Shown piece by piece: positions 25,139 to 33,108 of a DNA stretch of 58,411 nt. Positions within the stretch are counted from its first letter, which is position 1, and each line of letters starts with the position of its first letter. The DNA comes from Gammaproteobacteria bacterium (GTDB lineage Bacteria > Pseudomonadota > Gammaproteobacteria > Steroidobacterales > Woeseiaceae), in the NCBI GenBank assembly GCA_029884455.1, contig JAOUHU010000014.1, positions 1 to 58,411 of the forward strand, read 5' to 3'. Made by a program: the position numbers and the translations under genes. Under the pieces are notes generated by a model. The model saw only the letters and a program-made list of their open reading frames with translations. It did no database searches and had not been told where the DNA came from.

Positions 25139-25147
25139 GATGATTTG

Positions 25148-26215
25148 ATGATGACGACGAGCCGCCGCAATTTTTTGCTGCTTGCTGCCGCCGCGGCGCT
25201 GCCCGCCTGCGCGGGTACGAAAAAAATTGCGACGCCCGGCGTGCCGCTCAGCCCGTTTGACGAAGACTCTACCGCCGATGAGGTACTTGGCGACCTGGAT
25301 CTCACTGGCAAGCTGGTTGTGGTCACCGGCTGCACGTCCGGTATCGGCTTTGAGACCATGCGGGCGCTGGCCGCTCGTGGCGCCTGGGTCGTGGGTACCA
25401 GTCGGACGCGGGAAGCTGCCGACGCAGCCTGCAAATCGGTTCCGGGCCAGACGACGCCATTGCAGCTGGAGCTGTCAGACTTCAGATCGGTCGTCGATTG
25501 TGCGAATGCGATTCGCTCGATCAACGCACCGCTTGACATCCTGATCTGTAATGCGGGGTATCTTGGTGCCGGCGGTGCGCCGCAGTTGGTCGACGGCATA
25601 GAGCGACATTTCGCCATCAACCACCTGGGTCACTTCGTGTTCGTGAACCGCTTGCTGGGGCGTCTTTACATGGCCGACCAGGGCCGAATCGTCGTTGTTG
25701 CCAGCCGTGCGGCCTACACCTCGGCGCCCAGGGCGGGCATCGAATTTGACAACCTCGATGCGCACCGCGATTACGAGGATCGTCGCGCCTATGGTCATTC
25801 CAAGCTTGCCAACGCACTGTTCGCCCTGCAGCTCGGCACGCTGCTGCGCGGTACCCGTATTACAGCCAATGCCTTGCATCCCGGGGTTATAAATACCGAA
25901 ATCGATCGCAATATGAGTCGCTTCATGCAGACCGGTTTCGCCGTGGCTACGGCACTCGGCTATGGCAAGTCTATCGCGCAGGGTGCTGCCACCAGCTGTT
26001 ACGTCGCGACCAGCCCGGCGCTCGGCGCAACCAGCGGCAAGTACTTCGAGGACTGTAACGCCGTGACGATTGTCGGTGAAGGCCACCTGCATGATGCCGA
26101 AATGGCGGCCAGGCTCTGGCAGGTCAGTGAAGATTTGACCCGCGAATTCCTCGTCACGCATCGTGGTGAGGATCTGAACGATTTCGAGAGGGCAGCGCGA
26201 AAGCGCCGCGAATAA
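25148..26215 (+). CDS. Tat-signal, lipobox-bearing short-chain dehydrogenase
   Basis: A 355-aa SDR. The N-terminus MMTTSRRNFLLLAAAAALPA followed by Cys21 has both a twin-arginine motif (SRRNF) and a lipobox (LPAC), so it should be exported folded and lipidated. The SDR core has TGCTSGIG (60-67), CNAG (134-137), Ser186, Tyr215 and Lys219. The size and sequence recall retinol-dehydrogenase-like or protochlorophyllide-type SDRs, but the substrate is unknown. Tat export would allow NAD(P) to be bound in the cytoplasm first, as in glucose-fructose oxidoreductase. ATG 25148 is chosen over 25151. The next gene follows after 4 bp. Confidence 0.87.
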   Translation: MMTTSRRNFLLLAAAAALPACAGTKKIATPGVPLSPFDEDSTADEVLGDLDLTGKLVVVTGCTSGIGFETMRALAARGAWVVGTSRTREAADAACKSVPGQTTPLQLELSDFRSVVDCANAIRSINAPLDILICNAGYLGAGGAPQLVDGIERHFAINHLGHFVFVNRLLGRLYMADQGRIVVVASRAAYTSAPRAGIEFDNLDAHRDYEDRRAYGHSKLANALFALQLGTLLRGTRITANALHPGVINTEIDRNMSRFMQTGFAVATALGYGKSIAQGAATSCYVATSPALGATSGKYFEDCNAVTIVGEGHLHDAEMAARLWQVSEDLTREFLVTHRGEDLNDFERAARKRRE

Positions 26216-26219
26216 CGAC

Positions 26220-26618
26220 TTGAATCATCGTGTCGGCCGATTGATTTTTGGCATCGCCGTTGGCTTGCTGGTTGCGTCGGCGGCTTATCGCTGGATTTCG
26301 GACGCCGGTCCGCGCGCGGAACGCGCTGAACAGGAGCGCGTCGTGCTGGCATCGCGCGTATTGCTGCAAACGACCCTGGCGATCGGCTCGCTGCAAGTGG
26401 TCGATCCACTGGCGCCGGACCGTGTCGTCGGCAAGACCTACGTGTATCCGGCGGGAACAGCATGGGAGGTGTCGGGTTTTTACCGCCGCAATGCCCAGGA
26501 CCTCTGGCATCCGTACCTGCTGACGCTGGACGCGTCACTTGGGCTCTTACACCTGAAAATATCCGATTCAGCCTTGCTGGACCGCAACGGCGAAGCACAA
26601 CTTGAGGTCCTGCCCTAG
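26220..26618 (+). CDS. Small protein with N-terminal TM/signal, unknown
   Basis: A 132-aa protein starting at TTG 26220, four bases after the SDR stop. The N-terminus (MNHRVGRLIFGIAVGLLVAS then AAYRW) is a signal or anchor; the rest is a soluble extracytoplasmic domain with YVYPAGTAWEVSGFYRR and a strand-rich end. No family recognised. Close spacing suggests it works with the exported SDR. Its stop shares a CTAG with the stop of the convergent membrane-protein gene. Confidence 0.7.
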   Translation: MNHRVGRLIFGIAVGLLVASAAYRWISDAGPRAERAEQERVVLASRVLLQTTLAIGSLQVVDPLAPDRVVGKTYVYPAGTAWEVSGFYRRNAQDLWHPYLLTLDASLGLLHLKISDSALLDRNGEAQLEVLP

Positions 26619-27445
26619 GTTGGCGCAGCGTCCGACTCGCGGTGCCACTCGACGACGTTGAGTTCAATAAAGAAGAATGCGACCAGCCAGAGGAACGCAT
26701 CCCAGAAGTCTACGAAATCGCCTTTCAGTCCCCAGTAAATCGCCGCCAGCAGCAAAACCAGGTACATCACGACCTTACTCGCATTGCTTGCCTGCAGCGC
26801 GGTGCCACGATATCGATCGTGCTCCTGGAGGCGCACATCGATCTCAAGAAGCAGCACTACCAGCAGCCAGACACCTGAATTGATGACATCGACCCAGGCC
26901 AGCATCCTGTTGCCAAACTGGCCGTCGGCGTCGACCACGGTCAACATGCCGGGCAACTGGTAAAACGAGGTGGCCGATGAGAATGCCATGCAATTCTCCG
27001 GCGTTATCGGCACGAATGTGTCGAGTCCGGTTGCATAAGACCAGCCATCGCCAAGCGTGCACAAATCGCTGACATTCGCCAGCGGTACAACACCATCGAG
27101 AAAGGTCAGGTTCGCTATGTAACCGAAAAATGAATAGACAATAAACGCGTAGGCGCCGAGGCGCACAGTCTGCAGGGTCCAGACGACTCGCCTGGTGAAA
27201 TGATGAGCTTGCAGGACAAAGGTCTCGAGTTCGAACATCAGCAGCAATATCACCCAGGCCAGGGTGTCGATGGTCGCGGCGTAGGCTTCAATTACCCGGC
27301 CCAGCGCAATACCACCATCGAACTGCAGTTGCGCAGCGACGGACTCCTCGAAATAAAACAAGAAAATGTTCAGCGTGAGGAGAGCGTAAATCGTGTACTT
27401 GAAAACCTGGAAGAGTTGCCAGCGATTCAGGGTCACTCGGGTCAT
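26615..27445 (-). CDS. Six-helix membrane protein, unknown, downstream of Fic
   Basis: A 276-aa integral membrane protein. Hydrophobic segments lie at about residues 16-36, 55-75, 90-112, 187-205, 222-242 and 247-266. The 75-residue loop between helices three and four has two Cys (SDLCTLGD and ENCMAF) that could form a periplasmic disulfide. No transporter signature or active-site motif is seen. The ATG at 27445 lies 21 bp after the Fic gene stop on the same strand, so co-expression with the Fic protein is likely. Confidence 0.75.
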   Translation of the reverse strand: MTRVTLNRWQLFQVFKYTIYALLTLNIFLFYFEESVAAQLQFDGGIALGRVIEAYAATIDTLAWVILLLMFELETFVLQAHHFTRRVVWTLQTVRLGAYAFIVYSFFGYIANLTFLDGVVPLANVSDLCTLGDGWSYATGLDTFVPITPENCMAFSSATSFYQLPGMLTVVDADGQFGNRMLAWVDVINSGVWLLVVLLLEIDVRLQEHDRYRGTALQASNASKVVMYLVLLLAAIYWGLKGDFVDFWDAFLWLVAFFFIELNVVEWHRESDAAPT

Positions 27446-27466
27446 CCGGCGCCAAAGACCCCGATT

Positions 27467-28609
27467 CTAGTCTTGATCGGCGGTCTCTGTCTCAACGCCG
27501 GCGTAATAAACCCAGACGTTTTCCTCGCCGGTCAGGAGTTCGATGTATTTCGGATGCACGAAAATATTTTCCCGGCCTGACTTGATTTCCTTCAGGATGC
27601 CCGCGTCGCATAGTTGCTTCAGGTAGACCGATGCGGTCTGTCGCTTGGCAACACCGGCATCGACCAGGTTGCCGATGCGGCAATAGGGCTGCTTGAACAA
27701 CAACTCGACGAGTTCCCAGGTATAAATTTTCGGCATCTTGTGCTGCACGAATTCGGCGGTGTGCTCCATCAACTCCCGAATCGCTTTGATCTTTTCGGTG
27801 GTCCAGATACAGGTCTCTTCCACGCCCTCGAGCACGAACATAATCCACGTCGACCAGGCCTGCTCGCGGGTGACATTCTGCAGCAGCCGATAGTAGGCCG
27901 CCTTATGGCTGATGATGTACCGGCTAAGGTAGAGGATCGGTGTGTCGAGCAAGCCTTGTTGCACCAGGAAGAGGATATTCAGAATGCGACCGGTGCGGCC
28001 GTTGCCGTCGGCGAACGGGTGGATGGCCTCGAACTGGTAATGCTGTATGGCCAGCCGCACCAGCGGATCAAGGTTGGTGCTGCGTTGCATGAAATTGGCC
28101 CAGTTATCGAGTTTCTCGATCAGCAGTTTCTGACCAACCGGTGGTGTGTAGATCACTTCACCGGTCATGCGATTCTTCAGTCGTGTTCCAGATTCTGCTC
28201 GAATATCAAGCTCTATTCCTTTGATAGTACTGCAGATTTGTATGGCCATATCGGTGGTCAGCATGCCGCGCTGCACCATCTTGGTGCCCTCGTACAGGGC
28301 GGTTCGGTAACGCAGGGCCTCCTTGGTCGCCGCATCGGCGCGATCTTCGGCAATGTCCGCAAACTCGAACAACTTGTCGGTCGTGGTAACGATGTTCTCG
28401 ATTTCCGAACTGGCGCGCGCTTCGAGCAAGGGCAGGGTGTTGACCAGCACCGCGGCATTCGGGATCAGCTCGGCCGCCTGCTTCAGTTCCGCCAGGGCCA
28501 CACGCGCATTGATGCATTTCTTGAGGATTTCCGTAGATTCGATCAATTCGATCGGCGGCGGCAGGTCCGGCAGGGCGTTGTTGGGTAATTCGGGGTTAAA
28601 ATCAGTCAC
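27467..28609 (-). CDS. Class II Fic domain AMP-transferase-like protein
   Basis: A 380-aa protein with an intact Fic motif HPFADGNGRTGR at 197-208 (catalytic His197). An N-terminal inhibitory motif SSEIEN at 67-72 fits [S/T]xxxE[G/N], so this is a self-inhibited class II Fic enzyme; Glu71 should block the ATP pocket. Fic proteins usually attach AMP to a target side chain. The C-terminal ~100 residues (LVELLFKQPYCRIGNLVDAG and onward) resemble a winged helix, which could bind DNA. The start is GTG 28609 with GGAG nine bases upstream. An inverted repeat overlapping that site and a TGTCGA array lie upstream. Confidence 0.92.
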   Translation of the reverse strand: MTDFNPELPNNALPDLPPPIELIESTEILKKCINARVALAELKQAAELIPNAAVLVNTLPLLEARASSEIENIVTTTDKLFEFADIAEDRADAATKEALRYRTALYEGTKMVQRGMLTTDMAIQICSTIKGIELDIRAESGTRLKNRMTGEVIYTPPVGQKLLIEKLDNWANFMQRSTNLDPLVRLAIQHYQFEAIHPFADGNGRTGRILNILFLVQQGLLDTPILYLSRYIISHKAAYYRLLQNVTREQAWSTWIMFVLEGVEETCIWTTEKIKAIRELMEHTAEFVQHKMPKIYTWELVELLFKQPYCRIGNLVDAGVAKRQTASVYLKQLCDAGILKEIKSGRENIFVHPKYIELLTGEENVWVYYAGVETETADQD

Positions 28610-28614
28610 TTAAC

Positions 28615-28683
28615 ATAACTCCAAAGTCAAACAGGTCGATGCCATCAACACATCCACCGAATATGTCGACAGAGTGGAGTTAT
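28615..28683 (-). promoter_or_regulatory. Fic leader inverted repeat that can sequester the ribosome site
   Basis: A perfect 9-bp inverted repeat: ATAACTCCA at 28615-28623 and TGGAGTTAT at 28675-28683. On the minus-strand transcript the downstream arm contains the GGAG ribosome site of the Fic gene. If transcription starts upstream of 28683, the stem would hide that site behind a 51-nt loop, allowing translational control. Confidence 0.55.
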
Positions 28684-28790
28684 TTCGACACATAAACTCG
28701 TCGTGGTGATTGCATCGACATGTCCGGAAAACGTGTCGATTTTCATAAGTTTTTTCGACAGGTTTCAAGTATATGTCGATCGGGTCGACA
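28664..28790. promoter_or_regulatory. Phased array of seven TGTCGA/TCGACA sites between fic and fhs
   Basis: The hexamer occurs at 28664 (as the palindrome TGTCGACA), 28685, 28715, 28734, 28755, 28774 and 28785. TCGA centres are about 19, 30, 21, 19, 21 and 9 bp apart, close to whole helical turns. TCGACA-N13-TGTCGA occurs twice (28715-28739, 28755-28779), 40 bp apart, and TGTCGA-N15-TCGACA twice (28664-28690, 28734-28760). The 303-bp gap 28610-28912 holds no gene. This looks like a cooperative operator for a regulator of fic, fhs or both. Confidence 0.7.
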
Positions 28791-28862
28791 TCTGCGTGAC
28801 CCAGTTGGAGAAACGAAGATTATTTGTCCCGGAGCGACCTCAGTACTGTCGCGCAGTTACTT

Positions 28863-28871
28863 TGCTATAGA
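28863..28871 (+). promoter_or_regulatory. Extended -10 promoter element for fhs
   Basis: TGCTATAGA is an extended -10 (TGn plus TATAGA) with no clear -35. The start would be near 28878, giving a leader of about 35 nt with AAGGA before the GTG at 28913. The hexamer array ends about 70 bp upstream, where an activator could work. Confidence 0.5.
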
Positions 28872-28912
28872 ATCCGCCCCCGGTTAATTGGCGACGATAA
28901 GGACAGTGCAAC

Positions 28913-30589
28913 GTGAGCCCTAAAAGTGACATCGAGATTGCCCAGGCGGCAAATGTACGTCCGATTAATGAAATTGCCGGGAATCTGGGAATTTCGCCCG
29001 AGTCGCTGATTCCATACGGACACGACAAGGCCAAGATCAATGCCAGGTTCATACGCACCCTGAACGGCAGGCGCGATGGCAAGCTGATCCTGGTGACAGC
29101 GATTTCGCCGACACCGGCCGGCGAAGGCAAGACCACGACAACGGTAGGCCTCGGCGACGGCCTGAACAGGATCGGCAAACGCGCGCTGATCTGCCTGCGC
29201 GAGCCCAGTCTCGGACCCTGTTTTGGCATGAAAGGCGGTGCGGCGGGCGGCGGCTATGCCCAGGTGGTACCGATGACCGATATCAACCTGCATTTCACCG
29301 GCGATTTTCATGCTATCGGCGCAGCGAATAACCTCCTGGCTGCACTGATCGACAACCATATGCACTGGGACAACGAACTGAATATCGATCCGCGGCGGGT
29401 TACCTGGCGTCGCGTATTGGACATGAACGACCGCACGCTGCGATCAATAACATCCGGACTTGGCGGCTTTCATAATGGCGTGGTGCGCGAGGCGGGCTTC
29501 GACATCACGGTCGCCTCCGAGATCATGGCGATTTTTTGCCTGGCAACAGACCTTGCCGATCTGGAAAAACGGCTCGGCAACATCGTACTTGGCTATACCC
29601 GCAGTAATCAGCCGGTCACCGTGCGACAACTCAATGCGCAAGGCTCGATGACGGCCTTACTGCTCGATGCGCTGCAACCGAACCTTGTGCAGACCATCGA
29701 AAACAACCCGGCCCTGATGCATGGCGGGCCATTCGCCAATATCGCGCACGGCTGTAACTCGGTCATGGCCACCAGCACCGGACTTAAGCTGGCCGACTAC
29801 GTAGTGACCGAAGCTGGCTTTGGCGCGGACCTCGGGGCCGAGAAGTTCTTCGACATCAAGTGTCGCAAGGCTGGCCTGAAGCCGGATGCCGTAGTGCTGG
29901 TCGCTACCATCAAGGCGTTGAAGATGCACGGTGGCGTCGCCAAGTCAGATCTGGGTACGGAAAACCTCAAGGCGCTCACGGAGGGTCTGAAAAACCTTGG
30001 TCGCCACCTGCGAAATCTCGCATTATTTGGCGTACCCGCGGTGGTAGGTATCAATCGCTTTACTGCAGACACCGATGCCGAGGTAAGGACTGTGCAGGAG
30101 TATTGCGAGACTTTCGGCGTGCATGCAGTGAACTGTACGCACTGGGCCGACGGCGGTGCTGGCGCCACGGACTTGGCAAAGGCAGTCGTGACATTGGCAG
30201 ACAGTGGTTCGGCCCAGTTTCGGCCCTTGTACAGCGATGATATGCCGTTGTGGGACAAGGCGCAGTGCATTGCGACCTCGATCTACGGGGCGAAAGACAT
30301 CATTGCGGACAAGAAGGTGCGCCAGCAATTTGCGGACTTCCAGGCTGCGGGCTTCGGGCACTACCCAATTTGCATGGCCAAGACGCAGTATAGTTTCTCG
30401 ACCGACCCCAACCTGCTTGGCGCACCGACCGGCCATGTCGTGCCGATCCGCGAGATTCGACTCGCGGCCGGGGCCGAATTCATCGTTGCCGTGTGCGGCG
30501 AGATCATGACCATGCCTGGCCTGCCGAGAAAACCGGCGGCCGACAATATCCGCGTCAACAGCGACGGCCGAATTGAAGGATTGTTCTAG
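28913..30589 (+). CDS. fhs: Formate--tetrahydrofolate ligase
   Basis: A 558-aa protein of standard family length. It makes 10-formyltetrahydrofolate from formate, tetrahydrofolate and ATP, feeding purine and fMet synthesis and one-carbon flux. The ATP P-loop [14 protein letters not shown] lies at about 67-80, followed by GLGDGLN, the family signature [12 protein letters not shown], and FTGDFHAI. The segment [17 protein letters not shown] is also diagnostic. The GTG start is preceded by AAGGA. No folD or purU gene is adjacent. It is a single gene divergent from fic. Confidence 0.97.
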   Translation: MSPKSDIEIAQAANVRPINEIAGNLGISPESLIPYGHDKAKINARFIRTLNGRRDGKLILVTAISPTPAGEGKTTTTVGLGDGLNRIGKRALICLREPSLGPCFGMKGGAAGGGYAQVVPMTDINLHFTGDFHAIGAANNLLAALIDNHMHWDNELNIDPRRVTWRRVLDMNDRTLRSITSGLGGFHNGVVREAGFDITVASEIMAIFCLATDLADLEKRLGNIVLGYTRSNQPVTVRQLNAQGSMTALLLDALQPNLVQTIENNPALMHGGPFANIAHGCNSVMATSTGLKLADYVVTEAGFGADLGAEKFFDIKCRKAGLKPDAVVLVATIKALKMHGGVAKSDLGTENLKALTEGLKNLGRHLRNLALFGVPAVVGINRFTADTDAEVRTVQEYCETFGVHAVNCTHWADGGAGATDLAKAVVTLADSGSAQFRPLYSDDMPLWDKAQCIATSIYGAKDIIADKKVRQQFADFQAAGFGHYPICMAKTQYSFSTDPNLLGAPTGHVVPIREIRLAAGAEFIVAVCGEIMTMPGLPRKPAADNIRVNSDGRIEGLF

Positions 30590-30685
30590 ACGCCTCGCCC
30601 TGGCGCCTGTGCTTGGTTGCACAAAGCGCTGACCCTGATGCTTTGACCAAGTACTATTGGCGACAATAGGCTCGAGTATAAGGCC

Positions 30686-32563
30686 ATGCGAGTGCTGACG
30701 AGGGAACAACTGGACAAAGGATTTCGTATCGGCGCCTGGGAAGTCTACCCGGCCCGCGGTGAGTTGCGCCGTGGTGAGCAGATCGAAAAGCCAGAACCCA
30801 AAGTCATGGCCGTGCTGTTGTCACTGGCCATGCGCGACGGCGATGTTGTCACCAAGGACGAACTGGTCGACGAAGTCTGGGACGGGCGTGCTACCGCTGA
30901 TGACCCGATCATTCGCTGCATTTTCCAGTTGCGCGGGCACTTCAACGATCGTGAAAAGCCGTTCCAGTACGTTGGCACGCTGGTACGGCGTGGCTATTGC
31001 CTGCAGCAGCCGGTGGTGCTGCTTGACGCGAACGAGCCCGCGGCAGCGCCGGTCGTTATCGAAGTCCGCAAGTCCTCCCGCCTGTGGGCGGTGGCCGCCA
31101 TTCTCGCCGTGCTGGTGGCAACCGGGATCGTGCTCTGGAATGGCATGCCCGAGCCTCTGGTGGCCTCGATCGGCGTGCTGCCGTTCGACAACCTGACCGG
31201 GGATCCGGCCAATGACTACCTCGCCTCGGGATTCAAGACAGAGTTGGTGCATACGCTGCAGAATATTCCTGAATTGTCAGTCAAAAATGCGCACGTGCGT
31301 TACGTCGGTGTGGAAATAGACGATATTGCGCGGCAATTGCGTGTCGACAGCGTGCTGATTGGCGCCTTGCGCATGGATGGCAATGAATTGCGCTTCAACT
31401 ACCAGATAGTGCGTGCCAGTGACGGCGTCAACGTCGCATCGGACCAAGTCAGTGGCCCGTTGCAGGAATTATTTCGCTTGCAGGAGGAACTCGCGGGCAA
31501 AGTGCGGCGGCAAGTCGTCGGAGGCGCAGGCAAACAATTGCTGTCGTCCAGTCGGCCGGAAAATTTTGATGCCTACGAGCGCTTTATTCGCGGCATGTTC
31601 GCGCTAGAACGGCGCGGCGTGCCCGGCAACCTGGAAGACGCCATTGCTCTGTTTGAAGAATCCATCCGGCTGGATCCAAATTACGGTCCATCTTACCTGG
31701 CACTTGCGGAAATCCATGTACTGTTGCCGGATTACCGCGGTGCGGATGTCGTGCAGTCGAATGCCCGGGCGATCGAGATTGTCAATGAAGGTATTGCGCG
31801 AGACCCGGCGATTGCGGACGCGGCGAATGCCGTATTTGGTTTTGTTTATCACAAACAGAAAAAGTGGGCGGAAGCCGAGCGCGCATTTATTCGCGCAACC
31901 AGCGCATCCGTGGTCGAGTCAAACGCCTTTAACTGGTATTCATTGATGCTCGGAAGCGTTGGCCGGTTCGACGCTGCGCTTGAACAGGCACTCGCCGGTC
32001 TGGAGATCGATCCCAGTTCCGCCGTCATCAACAGTCGCGTGGCCATAGTCAGTACCTGGACAGGCAGGAACGACATCGCGGCCGATTATTTCGAGCGTAG
32101 CCGGCTGCTCGGCGCCGGCGGCGCTACGCATTTGCTGGCGCAAGGTCTCGCCCTGGCACGCCAGGGCAAGTTGGACGAGGCGCGGCCATTTATTGACGCG
32201 GGTGTCGTCGCCCGGGGCGGCTCAACCGACTGGATAGACCCGGCATTTGCAGCACTCGCCGACCCGGCAAAGCGACCGCAAGCTCTGCAGGTTGTCGACG
32301 AGCTTTCGGCACAGGCGCGGATTTACCCACAAATCGACGTTACCCTGCGCATGATGCTGGGTGATACCGATGGCGCCTTGCGCGTCGCGCGTATGCTGGT
32401 ACAGCCCGGTGAATTGTTTGAGATGGAAATGCTGTTCTTGCCGGAGTTCAGGCCGCTGCAGGAACGGCCGGAGTTCCTGGAACTCATGCAATTGCTTGGC
32501 GTTAGCGACTATTGGCAACAGGCTGGTTGCAAATGGCAGGATCTCGCGGTCGTTTGTCGCTAG
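30686..32563 (+). CDS. CadC-like membrane transcriptional regulator with TPR domain
   Basis: A 625-aa protein: an OmpR/PhoB-type winged helix at about 12-105 (PEPKVMAVLLSLAMRDGDVV, ending YVGTLVRRGYCL), one membrane helix at about 130-150, a TolB/FlgO-like domain (SIGVLPFDNLTGDPANDYLA) at 160-270, then tetratricopeptide repeats to ~590. This architecture is that of ToxR/CadC one-component regulators, which bind DNA while held in the inner membrane and sense signals in the periplasm. The target genes are unknown. It overlaps the stop of arfB tail to tail through CTAG. A TTGACC lies 38 bp upstream of the ATG, with no good -10. Confidence 0.85.
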   Translation: MRVLTREQLDKGFRIGAWEVYPARGELRRGEQIEKPEPKVMAVLLSLAMRDGDVVTKDELVDEVWDGRATADDPIIRCIFQLRGHFNDREKPFQYVGTLVRRGYCLQQPVVLLDANEPAAAPVVIEVRKSSRLWAVAAILAVLVATGIVLWNGMPEPLVASIGVLPFDNLTGDPANDYLASGFKTELVHTLQNIPELSVKNAHVRYVGVEIDDIARQLRVDSVLIGALRMDGNELRFNYQIVRASDGVNVASDQVSGPLQELFRLQEELAGKVRRQVVGGAGKQLLSSSRPENFDAYERFIRGMFALERRGVPGNLEDAIALFEESIRLDPNYGPSYLALAEIHVLLPDYRGADVVQSNARAIEIVNEGIARDPAIADAANAVFGFVYHKQKKWAEAERAFIRATSASVVESNAFNWYSLMLGSVGRFDAALEQALAGLEIDPSSAVINSRVAIVSTWTGRNDIAADYFERSRLLGAGGATHLLAQGLALARQGKLDEARPFIDAGVVARGGSTDWIDPAFAALADPAKRPQALQVVDELSAQARIYPQIDVTLRMMLGDTDGALRVARMLVQPGELFEMEMLFLPEFRPLQERPEFLELMQLLGVSDYWQQAGCKWQDLAVVCR

Positions 32564-33009
32564 TGATCGTGCACGCGGCCGCGGCTTCGTTTCAGCAGGC
32601 TTTGCCGGCGCTTGCCCTCGACACGCCTGGCCTTGACGCCCGCCGGTGTGCGGGTTTTTTTGCGCGGCTTCGCGACCACCAGCGCTTTACCCACAAGACC
32701 GGCCAGGCGTTCCAGTGCCTCGATCCGGTTACGCTCCTGGGTGCGAAATTTCTGCGCCTTGATGACAATCAGGCCCTGGGAGGTAATACGCTTGTCGTTA
32801 AGGCTTTGCAGGCGCTGCTTGATTTCCACGGGTAGTGCCATGCTGTTGGCGAAGTCAAAGCGCAGGTGGATTGCTGATGCCACCTTGTTGACATTCTGGC
32901 CACCCGCGCCCTGCGCACGAATAGCGCTGAATTCGATCTCTTCGAGAGGTATCGAAATCTGGTCTGAAATTCGTACTTCGTCCGACACAGCGAAAACCAA
33001 AAAAGGCAT
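32560..33009 (-). CDS. arfB: Alternative ribosome-rescue factor ArfB (peptidyl-tRNA hydrolase)
   Basis: Up to 149 aa. The class-I release-factor-like domain has the catalytic GGQ in RAQGAGGQNVNKVASAIHLRF, and the basic C-terminal tail (KPRKKTRTPAGVKARRVEGK) fits the empty mRNA channel. ArfB hydrolyses peptidyl-tRNA on ribosomes stalled at mRNA ends without a stop codon. The start is uncertain: ATG 33009 or GTG 32988. The latter begins closer to the E. coli N-terminus, and a TATAAT at 33026-33021 would leave only ~5 nt before ATG 33009. I keep the longer frame. Confidence 0.93.
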   Translation of the reverse strand: MPFLVFAVSDEVRISDQISIPLEEIEFSAIRAQGAGGQNVNKVASAIHLRFDFANSMALPVEIKQRLQSLNDKRITSQGLIVIKAQKFRTQERNRIEALERLAGLVGKALVVAKPRKKTRTPAGVKARRVEGKRRQSLLKRSRGRVHDH

Positions 33010-33108
33010 GGAGTAGGCCGATTATACGGTCAGCGCCTGGGAGACTTCCGGAAAGTACTCCCTTAAATTGTGTGAGAATGCGCGGAATTCCCAATCCTGG
33101 AGCGGCTG

